Assembly (NCBI RefSeq): GCF_965363235.1
Contig: NC_134846.1
Span: 90,576,571 to 90,640,570 of the forward strand
Direction: 5' to 3'
Length of the DNA stretch: 64,000 nt
Origin: Mytilus galloprovincialis
Taxonomy: Eukaryota; Mollusca; Bivalvia; Mytilida; Mytilidae
Position numbers and translations under genes: made by a program. Shown piece by piece: positions 1 to 10,500 of this stretch (the stretch's first letter is position 1; the number at the start of each line of letters is the position of its first letter). The notes under the pieces are model-generated. The model worked only from the letters and a program-made list of their open reading frames with translations. It had not been told where the DNA came from and did not search any database.

Positions 1-348
1 ATTCTCTGCTCTTTATTTTCTGTCCTATCTTTTCCATTCTTTATACTTTTTGCCCATTATTCTCTGCTCTTTATTTTCTGTCCTATCTTTCCCATTCTTT
101 ATACTTTTTGCCCATTATTCTCTGGTCTTTATTTTCTGTCCTATCTTTCCCATTCTTTATACTTTTTGCCCATTATTCTCTGCTCTTTATTTTCTGTCCT
201 GTCTTTCCCATTCTTTATACTTTTTGCCCATTATTCTCTGCTCTTTATTTTCTGTCCTATCTTTCCCATTCTTTATACTTTTTGCCCATTATTCTCTGCT
301 CTTTATTTTCTGTCCTATCTTTCCCATTCTTTATACTTTTTGCCCATT
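1..348. repeat. 58-bp pyrimidine-rich minisatellite, six copies
   Basis: Units start at 1, 59, 117, 175, 233 and 291 and differ by only a few substitutions (for example tgctc/tggtc, cctat/cctgt). The + strand is almost pure T/C with few purines. 58 is not a multiple of 3, so the same string is read in all three frames and stays open, giving fake hydrophobic Phe/Leu/Ser/Cys proteins. The array runs off the left edge, so total copy number is unknown. Confidence 0.95.
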
Positions 349-392
349 ATACTGCACTTTTGCTAATTTTACTCTATTCCGAAATCCCCATT

Positions 393-481
393 CAGACCCT
401 CATATAATGGTTTCCGGAAACCCCATCCAGACCCTCATATAATGGTTTCCGGAAACCCCATCCAGACCCTCATATAATGGT
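393..481. repeat. 35-bp tandem repeat with palindromic core, about 2.5 copies
   Basis: The string cagaccctcatataatgg recurs at 393, 428 and 463 (period 35). Each complete unit carries the perfect palindrome tttccggaaa. It directly follows the 58-bp array, separated by about 45 bp. Confidence 0.9.
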
Positions 482-1189
482 TTTTGAAATTTGTTCTTTT
501 GATTATTCAAGGCTTCGTAACCGTTAAAAGTTAAAAGGAAATCCTTCAACTTACTGAACAAACATGATGTTACATGTACCATGTGTGATTTATTAGGCAA
601 AAAATCCGTTATTTACCGGGGCTAATGTTGCAGGGTCATTTCTTGCGGGTGATGTGGTTAAACTTAATGTGAAGTACATTACATGTATACGTTAAAGTAT
701 TTTAATACAGATTATGTAAATAACGACAATTAATACCAAACCTTCAGGTTCTTTTCTCTTGCATTTATATAAATCATGCATAAACAAGTAAGAAAACGAA
801 AATACAATTAGATTTTTCTGCACGTTTCCAATTTAATTTGCTCATTTAAAAATCTGTTTGCTACATTTCATTATATATATACCATTATGTTACAAGCATA
901 TGCTGGTTGGCGGCTGACTACTTACTACACGTTGTTCATTAAGTGTAGCGTAATACAAGCTGATTCCAGTTTATTACAAGCAATGGTTGTCTCCCAAATA
1001 TCTATCTTCGACTCGAAATTACATAATATGAAATTGCTGTACAACTGCTAAATCAGAAGATATGGTACAGAGCATTTTTTTTCTGGATATAAAAGACCTT
1101 ACAATCATCGGCTAATTAACCGAGAATATAGTAAACAGTTAGTATCATAAACATAACTTTCCGGGGGTGAAAGCATGAAAAATGACTCG
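482..1189. other. non-coding stretch, nothing recognised
   Basis: AT-rich sequence without a convincing exon, RNA gene or repeat. It should lie upstream of, or inside an early intron of, the discoidin protease gene, whose first visible exon is at 3704. Confidence 0.5.
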
Positions 1190-1203
1190 TGTATATGTTA
1201 CAG

Positions 1204-1365
1204 GGAATGTGTAAAATCATGGATTTTGTAAAATCACTGGACTAATCAGTGATTTTGTAAAATCACTAACAGTTTCAATGGTTTTGTAAAATCCCTGAAA
1301 TTGTTAGGGATTTTACAAAATCACTGAAAATAGAGCTAGGGATTTTGCAAAATCCCTGATTATAA
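1204..1365. repeat. left subterminal cluster of gattttgtaaaatc palindromes
   Basis: Five near-palindromic 18-20-mers (around 1212, 1248, 1278, 1304 and 1336), each able to form a hairpin. The central bases vary (tgta, taca, tgca) with compensating arms. In characterised DNA transposons such subterminal repeats are transposase-binding sites; that role is inferred here. Confidence 0.8.
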
Positions 1366-1589
1366 TTAAGTTCAACTAGCTATTGGAAATGTGTTTTTCT
1401 TAATATGAAAATACATGTAGACTAATGATCACTAATGATTTTGAAATATATTTGTTTAATAAACACAATGAGCTAGAACTAGTGTTTTAATGATTAAAAG
1501 GCAATAAAAAGCCACAAATATTTTTTTTTTTATTTTTGCTTGGTTATAACCTATTTATAAAAATGGGTTATACAAAACAGATAGTATTC

Positions 1590-2080
1590 ACCTCAGAAAC
1601 TAACAAAACCTTTAAATAGACTTTTTAAGAAGGGATATAGTTACGATACTGTTGTCAGGTCATTAAAGATTGCATATTTTGGCGTTAATATTGATTCACT
1701 TGTAGGGTCTTTGCATCGGAACTAAACACATTTATTCAAAAACCAGTTATTGGCATGACACGGGTTATGTTCTTCTCATATATGTTATGATGGTATGATA
1801 CTAAACCCCTAACGGGAAGGATTGTGCCTGATATTCATATGATGAAATCATAATCTTTCAATCAGTTTAATTGAAGTCTGGAGCTGGCATGTCAGTTAAC
1901 TGCTAGTTGTCTGTTGTTATTTATGTATTATTGTCATTTTGTTTATTTTCTTTGGTTACATCTTCTGACATCAGACTCTGACTTCTCTTGAACTGAATTT
2001 TAAATGTGCGTATTGTTATGCGTTTACTTTTCTACATTGGCTAGAGGTATAGGGGGAGGGTTGAGATCTCATAAACATGG
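1590..2080 (+). mobile_element. Penelope-like element 3' fragment (fossil)
   Basis: From cctcagaaactaacaaaacc onward the sequence matches the 3' end of the Penelope-like copy at 59210-59700 with scattered differences. That covers the end of the RT-protein ORF (here broken) plus the 3' UTR as far as the ggttgagatctca string. It lies inside the 1190-3442 inverted-repeat element. Confidence 0.75.
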
Positions 2081-2479
2081 TTGTTCTTCTCTTATGACAG
2101 CAATTAACCTAATGTTCCGTTTTTATATTTGATTTAAAAAAATGATATAATTGGTTTTATGTTTTACAGTAATTACAGAAAAACTATAATAAACTTATTT
2201 TCTTTCAAACAAGGTAGTGATAAGAGCTTTTTTTTTTCTTCTTTCTGCGATTCATTGACAACATGTTCCAAAATTTCATCAAATTTCCCGCGATTTCATA
2301 TGTTTTACTTTAATTTTACCTCAATTATAAGAAGTAAATTTTTGTGTGTATGTTTGCTCTTAGTTTAAAGCCATCTGTGCCTGAGCCATTGTTCTACAGT
2401 ATGTCAGTTGTATAGTGCATGAAAACTGCTCACTTAATATTAAAAGAAAGGCTAGATTAACCGCAAACTTATTGAGTTT

Positions 2480-2690
2480 AGTTTAAACATATTTATTTAT
2501 AGTGGATTGGGAAACAAGTTTTGCGACTTATATTAATCCCTTTCCACTTTGCGGGTGCGAGTGCTGCCTTGTAGCGGCATTAGCCTACTCTTTTTCGAAA
2601 TCTACAAGGGTGTCTTTAACGTTCAAGAGATATGGCTCTCTCTTAACACGGGTCAGCCATTTATCGTCCCCTTCCGACGAGTGTTACTGT
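2480..2690 (-). mobile_element. truncated tRNA-derived SINE (3' part)
   Basis: Nearly identical to the SINE at 55009-55383 over its tail and body (tttaaacatatttatttatagtggattggg through cgtccccttccgacga, read on +). It stops before the tRNA-like head, so it is 5' truncated. The intact copy reads on the - strand. Confidence 0.75.
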
Positions 2691-3442
2691 TGTAGGCTTT
2701 TTTTCACAGAAATTCTAAATAAAAATGAATGAATTTATTTTTATGTTCTTATTCAATACTTCAAACGAACATAAAGCATTTATAAAGTAAAACTCAACAC
2801 CGTTATTTGGTTATCAGCTCGCCCCGACAGCACAGAAAGCTTATTTTATTATAAACAATAAACAAATGTCCAATTTGCTGTCATCGACCGCTGCCATCAC
2901 ATATAAACACAATCTACAATAGAAAAATGTTGTATAAGTTGAAGAAAAAAATCTTTACAGTGATACATACATGTATCTTATCAACTATTTTCCACAAAAC
3001 ATACTATTTACATTCCTATGAAGTCTTAAAAAAGGGGTGGGTGGGTGGGAAACGAACCTTTACTGTCGGATAGGCGAACCTCGAATGACAATTCTAGACT
3101 TTCTTATTATAATTTTAGCGCTAAAATTCTAGAATGAAGTTATCATGATTGATATAACTTAAACCGGTAATAACTTACTGATTGTCCAATCAAATTAAAC
3201 ATAAACATATTTTGATTTAAACACACGTGCTAAAAATAAACAAATACACGTGTTCCCGAGTAACCTTTATAAATACATTGCAAATTCCCTAAATTTAATC
3301 AGTGAATCTGTAAAAAAGATCTTAATTATTTCAGGGATTTTGTAAAATCACTAGTCAAAATCAGGGATTATATAAAATCACTTAGCAGTTCAGTGATTTA
3401 ACAAAATCCCTGATTTCACAAATTCCCTGTAACATATATACA

Positions 3443-3703
3443 TTTTTGGACAAGTTTTAAACGCACTTCAGGTCATAACAGGTCATGTCAAATGGAATTT
3501 AAAATCAAACGAACTTAGGAATATAATTGTATAGGAATATGTGAAATGATAATGTATATGAAACAAACTTTATTATGATTATGAAATAACTAATTACGAA
3601 AAAGATGTGAAATAATCATGTGACATCATTTGAATAACCCATACTTATATCAGGATTATTTAATCAAGAATATTGTAATTTGTAAACAATCTTTATATTA
3701 TAG
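3443..3703. other. intron-like AT-rich stretch, acceptor at its end
   Basis: No gene or repeat recognised. It ends in the splice acceptor ttatattatag at 3703 that opens the first visible discoidin exon. Confidence 0.5.
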
Positions 3704-4517
3704 GTTCGTATGTTGGAACCAATACTTGTCTCAGGATTGTCAATTCAAGGAGATTTGAAACATTCCCTTTGGGTTACCTCCCTTTACGTAACTTACAGTT
3801 TAGATTGTGATATATTTATTCCCTTTAGTGATGATCAGTATATGGTAAGTATTTTTATACAGAAGGGCAGACATTTAAGTACTACAAATAATATTTAACT
3901 GGATACGTTTTTTTAATCAATTTTTTTCGTATGCAACTTTCAAAAAATACAATGCTTACATTCACTTCATTTAAACTTTAGTAGACAGTTGTTCCATTGT
4001 CTCCTTATTTTAATAATGAACACGATTTGTTTTTATTAAAATTGCATGATTGAAACCCGTATTGCATGACGTATATTGTTATATAGGTTGTATCTAGTAT
4101 TCCTATGCTAAACTCTATCATGTTCTTATATAATAGGAAACAGAGGACAACCATGTCTCATCTACTAGATGTTCTTCAATTTCAAATATAACGAATTATG
4201 CTTAAAAAAAATTTCTGCTTTACATTTCAATTCGTATATTTGGAGATACTTCGTTACAATGCCCCGTTTCCTAACACACCTATTATATTACAGTTATGTG
4301 CCATTTATTCAAACATAATAGTCTGCAAGATTTACTTCACAAATAAACTTATATTCAATATTGTGATACACATTTCAGATATTCCCTGGAAATGTTGATG
4401 GAAATTCGCTGTCAGTTATATTTTTTGACCGCGTGTTTACTGCCAAATGTATACGAATAATACCGGTCACTCGTCATGGCGATACAACAGCTATGCAAAT
4501 GGAGGTCTATGGGTGTG
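3704..4517 (+). CDS. exons 1-2 (visible): first F5/8 type C (discoidin) domain
   Basis: Exon 3704-3844 (47 codons, phase 0) gives ...LVSGLSIQGD...WVTSLYVTYSLD, the classic F5/8C central strands. Exon 4379-4517 begins IFPGNVDGN and ends RIIPVTRHG...MQMEVYGC, the usual closing strand and C-terminal Cys. The acceptor is tttcag at 4378 and donors are gtaagt at 3845 and gtgagt at 4518. The N-terminal third of the domain (first Cys, the WLQVDLG region) must be on an upstream exon not seen here. Confidence 0.85.
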
Positions 4518-7500
4518 GTGAGTTTGTGTTATAGACAAGGCAAGCCGTTTGAGAATTTTTTCCCTTTTTGGAAAATTTTATCAATGTTAATGAAATACAA
4601 TTTTTTAGAGTCTTAAAAATCATAATTAATTCTCAAACGTCTTGCCATAAAGTTATTTCTTTTTGCAGTTTATCTATAAAATTTTGATGTGCCCATTTTA
4701 TTTTCTGTAGAAAAAAATAATCATTACGTTTTTTCAACACTTTAAGCCTTTTAGAATTCAATATACTTATTCTTTTGAAATTCTCGTTTGCAAATACAGG
4801 ATTTCAAAGGGGAAAGAGCACAAGTATAAATAAAGGGATGAATGACAGTCTGAAATAATTAAAACGTACTGAAAACTTTATTGACATTAAAGTTTTAGTC
4901 GCATTTCTTTATTTTACTGAAGTGTATATAATGAAATAATAAAAATATATGTTTTATTTTTAATAGTCGCCAGAAAATGTGCTGAACCGCTACATCCATT
5001 GTGGTATATAAATCGTAGGACGGGTGAATTTGAGACCAAGTTCCAATCAGAACAGATCGTCATGGCGTTATCTATACTTCCGGGAGTTGTAAATGATCAT
5101 GGATACATCATATCATACAGCAGAACATGTACAGATTATAAACTTATCGCAGAAAATGGCAGACCCAAAGTAAGCTGCTATTTTTATTTTGTAGTCTATA
5201 TTTTCTACTATTTCATCGTGTCGGACAAATGGGTCTAAGAGTCAGTGTACTTCCGGATTTAGATATTTCATTCAAATATCAGGCCAGCCGACTGTTGTCG
5301 TTCTAAGTCTTAATCTTTTTTGAAATACAAATACACTTCCAGTTTTAGATATTCCATTCATTGCATGGTCATGTGATAGTAGTATATAGCCTCTGTATAA
5401 AATATATGTACTTCCGGTTTTAGATATTTCATTCATTTTATAATCATGATACTGTAGTACATCTCCGTCTACATCCTGTATATGGTACATGTACTTCCGG
5501 TTTTAGATATTCCATTCATTGTATGGCCATGATATTGTAATAAATCTCCGTCTGCATCCTGCAAGTGACATATATACATATGTAATTCCGGTATGGATAT
5601 TTCATTAATTTAAGAATCATGAGATTGTAGTATATATCCGTCTGCAGCCTGTGCAAAACATACATGTTCTTCCGGTTTGGAATATTCCATTCATATTAGA
5701 ATCACAAGTGAAGTTTATCTTCCTCTAGAGCCTGTGTAATACATATTATACTTCTGGTTTAAGATATTCCATTCACTTTGATATGCTCATGCGTCATAGT
5801 AGATTTCCGTCTATAGTCTGTGTATAATATGTACTTCCAGTTTAAGTTATTCCATGCACTTTCATATGCTCATGCGATTAAGGAAAATCTCCGTCTATAG
5901 TCTGTGTATATTATGTGTTTTCTGGTTTAGACATTTCATTCATTTTATGGTCATGAGATTGTGGTAGATCTTCGTCTATAGTCTGAGTATAATATGTACT
6001 TGCTGTTTTAGATATTCTATTCATTTTATGGTCATGAGATTGTGGTAGATCTCCTTCTGTAGGGTGTGTATAATATGTGCTTGCTATTTTAGATTTTCCA
6101 TTCCTTTTATGGTCATCAGATTATGTTAGATCTCCGTCTTTAATATGTCCTTGCTGTTTTAGATATTCCATTCATTTTATGGTCATGAGATTGTGGTAGA
6201 TCTCAGTTTACATCCTATCAGAGCAATGTGTCTACGAATCAGTGCTGGGAACAGAAATGCTTCTGATACAACGGGTTTTCATGTCTACCTCAGTGGATGT
6301 CGTAAGTTTAATTAAGTTTTTAAAAGATTTCAGGATTTTCTCATTGTGTGGTAGACCCATTGGTGGATTGAGCCTTTTGCTTATATGCCAGGTTGTTGTC
6401 ACTTTGACACATTTCCAGTTTCGATCATTCTCAATTTTATCAGTTAGTCTTATTGAAGGAAACAAAATTAGCCATCAATTATGTTATCACAAAGTAAACA
6501 CAAATTTAAATTACTATTCCAAAACTGTACAATTTGGGCAAAAAATACCAGACAGTCAAACTCACAAATCGAAAATAAACTGACAACGCCATAGCTAAAA
6601 TGAAAAAGACAAACAGACAAATAATAGTACACATGACACAACATAGAACACTAAAGACTCAGAACACGAACCCCACCAAAAAAAGGGGGTGATCTCAACA
6701 CTTACATTCAACATCGTTCTTTATTTGGGCTTTTTAACATTTTTTGATTAGAGTGTTACTGATGAGTTTTTTTGTAGACGAAACCTGCACCTGGCGTAAA
6801 TTTAAAATTTCTATCCTGATATCTATGATGAGTTTATTTATTCACTTAAACAATCTACGTAAGGTACAATACGTGCGAAAGATGTAAACCTAAGGTGATA
6901 TGATAGGATTGCCAATGAGACAATAATCCATTGGAGTCTAAATGTCTAGACTGTAATTTATCTTTAAATTGCTTTATTTATTATTTCATTTGTAACAAAA
7001 CATGTATTTTTTCAGGCATATTTAACAGAGATGGTAAGTTGTTAGTTTACACCTTAGATTCTAAACAAGTTCTTTTTAGAATTTTGATACTACATAGAAA
7101 TGACAATTTCACAGTTGGGAATCTGAAATCGTGTTATGAGCATCATAAAGCAGTAAATGGATATTTAGTTAATTCACTTATATTTAAATGCAGATGACTT
7201 TCTCTAAAATTTTAGCATTGATATCGATGTGATTAGAAAATCCTCACAATAAAATTTCCTGGCTAATCAAATTATGATACTGACATAGCTTTGTCGATGG
7301 ACTTAACAAATCTGTACATGGAAACAGATACCCATAGCATTGCCCAGTCGGAAAGGGTTAGAAAGATTAGCTTTTGGAAGTCCGTCATTCGACTACTTAA
7401 CCAATGTTAAAGAGACATCTTCGTATGGCTAAGCTGGACATATAAATTTCCACCTCATTTTCATTCTAATTAGAGGCAACAGTTGTGCGTGTACTGGTGT

Positions 7501-10500
7501 TTAAATATCATTAATCCATTGAGAACTTGCTCATCAAATTAAATTAATTTAGACTTACTTTTGTATCATGTTTATAATTTGCAAAATATTATGATGTAAA
7601 ATAACTATGGACATTTTTTTTATGGTATCTGTTGTCAGGTTCTGATATTCATGTTCAGTTTAAATGTTATTTGTGCATCTTAAACAACTAGAAAACCGGA
7701 CACATTTTCTTTATAAACAGCCGGTTATTGTTGATGAAAGTAATATTTTATTATTTCATAGCGCTAGAGGCTCAACGTATCATTGTCATCATTTTTACTT
7801 AATTTTGATTTTACTTTTTACAATAGAACCACTAGACAGATGTGGAACATCTCGCTATCACCATGATATTCGACAGAAACGTGTGATTGGAGGAATCCAT
7901 TCTGTACCGGGTGAGTGGCCATGGCTGGTGTCGCTACATTTCATGGGATTTCATTCCTTTTCAAACAAGTCTGGATATCCACACCTTTGTGGGGCCTCTC
8001 TGATTCACCCAGAATGGGTCCTGTCAGCAGCACACTGTTTTGAGTAGGTAATTTATTATTGCTTTTGGTGCACTGTCATTGACGAAAAAAAAACAAGCGA
8101 TGTTTTGTCATGTTTGAAAAAAAATAACTTTATTGTTGCTGTAAAATCTGTTGTGTGTCCAACTTTCTGTACACGCCCCAATATATATCAAAAACATTTT
8201 ACTGAATCATTTGTCAAATTAAGCCAAACACATTCCCACTTAAAGAGATTTTGAACATTATAAATATTACCTTTTTGCACTTGGCATAATCACTCCTTTC
8301 CAGGTAAAAATAAAACACTAAAAAAATATGTCAACACTCTTCTTTGCATTCCATCGGATATATACTTTGAAATGTGAAAGGAAAAGAAAACAATAAAAAA
8401 AGAGAACACTGTAATTATGAGAACTATATTGGACAAAAAAAAAGGTTCATTAAATCTGGGGTCTACTGTATATATTTTCGAGCTATAGTTTATTTCGTAG
8501 TTATTTAAAACATTCTTTTGCCACTACTTTAAGTATAAAATTATACGACACTAATAACTTCACGCATATCTCAAATTCTTAATGAATTTTGAGACAAAGA
8601 TATTAAAATCTAAACCTGAACATAAATTCAATCTTTGTTTATACATGAATATTTTTTTTCCTTCTTAAAGGTGTGTCATAAGAGAGGTTAGTTTATATTC
8701 TAAAGTTTAGTATAATGAATTTGTTATCTTACGTCTCTAAAAGGGAACAAACATTTAATCATTTATTCCATTATCAATATAATCACTGTATAATATTATA
8801 TACTTACAATTAATTTTTGTCAGTGAACGTGTAGCACCAGGTTCTTCCAGTCCTCTAAACTGGCAGGTGGTTGTTGGAGAACACAGTCAGACCGGATATG
8901 ACGGGACAGAACAGATCATACAGATTGATTACATCATCAAACATAACACATTTAGCATCGACGGTAAGTGCACATCTTTTTAATGGATTACACAATAAAA
9001 GTAATTAAAAAAAAGTGTCAGTAAGTCAGGATAATGGCCATTGTTATATTATAGTTCGTTTCTGTGTGTTTTACATTTCTCCCCTTATATTTGATGTGTT
9101 TCCCTCAGTTAAGTTTGTAACCCAGATTTGTTTTTTTTTTCAATCAATTTACGAATTTCGAACAGCGGTATACTACTGTTGCCTTTATTTACATTGTACA
9201 TAAATGACAATGAAAACGCCTATGTCGAAGTAAAAAACGCATGGACAAAAAGAAACACGACGAAATGACCGACAAAACAGAACACTAGAAAGAAGACAAA
9301 AAGATAGAGATCGTCAAATGTACGATATAGAGCGATGTAAACTTCAAACATTATGATAATAGCAATCATAAAATCTTGGTATATAAACAGATAGTCAAAG
9401 TAATAGCCACAACTCCGGATTCCAAGAATACAGAATCTCACTTGTATGTTTTTATCATCATTGAATCAATATTAAAACTACTATGTACCTTCTTCATTAA
9501 AAAAGAATTAAAAAGGTATGTTATCTATATTTTATTTTAGTGGACAAACCAATCTTACAAGATATTGCTTTGCTGAAATTAAAATCCCCTGCTATAATGA
9601 CTGACTATGTAAACATTGTGTGCTTAGACGCATATGATTCCTTTCCACCAGGGACACCTTGTGTAGCAGCAGGATGGGGACAAAATACTGTGGGTAAGAA
9701 AACATTTCTGTATTCTGCATAAGTATATATATATTAGTTCGACATTGAATTATTTGATTTATGGAATTGTATTAAAAATAATGTAATAACTAAAATACCA
9801 AAGTTCAAATTAAATCCCAAAAGGGGAAATCGTTAAAAAGAACTGAGCAAAGCAAACAACGATACCAACCAACGGAATGAATGGTAAAACAACTGTCAAT
9901 TTCTTGTCTTTGTTCATGTATTTTCCGAAGAAAATGATTGGATAACCCTGGTATTATAGTTTACTTAGATAAAGGCAACAGTAGTATACCGCTGTTCAAA
10001 AGTCAGAAATCGACTGCGAGATAACAAACCCGGGCGACAGACCAAAACCGAGGAAAACACATCACCTATAAGAGGAAAACAACGAAACAACAAAAAAAGT
10101 GAAGTGCAACAAAAACAAACAACAATGCAATATACTTAGAAAAGATATATTAGATGACAACTGCCATATGCTTGATTCGGTATTTCTTCTTAATCAAACT
10201 GTAAAACAAATAAATACTGTACAAATGGTTGCTTTAAACTAAAATCATATAAATAAACTGAGTGATTAATTATATTTTTTTCTCATAAAAATAGAATAAC
10301 AACTTCAAGCACATAAAACAATATTCTTTCTCTTAAATGACTGTTTGTTATATATAGTTCCGTTAGATTGACAACATTATGTGAATATCCCAAACATACG
10401 TTTTCGGACAATAATTAGAACTCAGCTAAAAGTGGACAAATGTATATCTTAGATATACAAAACTTCACATTATATTCGTTTTATTTGTCTTAATTAGATA

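Larger units (their letters stand above)
1190..3442. mobile_element. 2.25-kb inverted-repeat DNA transposon with subterminal palindrome clusters
   Basis: The left end reads tgtatatgttacagggaat from 1190. The right end (3411-3442) is its reverse complement with a 2-bp length difference. Just inside each end sit several copies of a palindrome of the form gggattttgtaaaatccc: five at 1212-1362 and about four at 3299-3412. ATAT flanks both gttacaggg ends and could be the target duplication, but the region is AT-rich. No transposase ORF is visible, so it is non-autonomous or gutted. The interior holds a PLE 3' fragment and a truncated SINE. Superfamily not assigned. Confidence 0.75.

Noticed and set aside
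50..442. Long hydrophobic ORFs (130, 99 and 66 codons) in three frames
   Set aside because: They are the 58-bp T/C-rich minisatellite read in each frame; no start context, splice signal or domain.
1204..1365. CRISPR-like array from regularly spaced palindromes
   Set aside because: Irregular spacing, only a few units, mirrored at the other transposon end, and a eukaryotic context.
5272..5490. 72-codon ORF on the - strand
   Set aside because: Shadow of the exon-derived array; its repeating peptide only reflects the tandem units.
6222..6301. Exon 4 starting at 6222 or 6207 instead of 6163
   Set aside because: Both need an incoming phase that exon 3 does not give. Starting at 6163 restores phase 0, a length of 139 nt equal to exon 2, and the missing discoidin strand.
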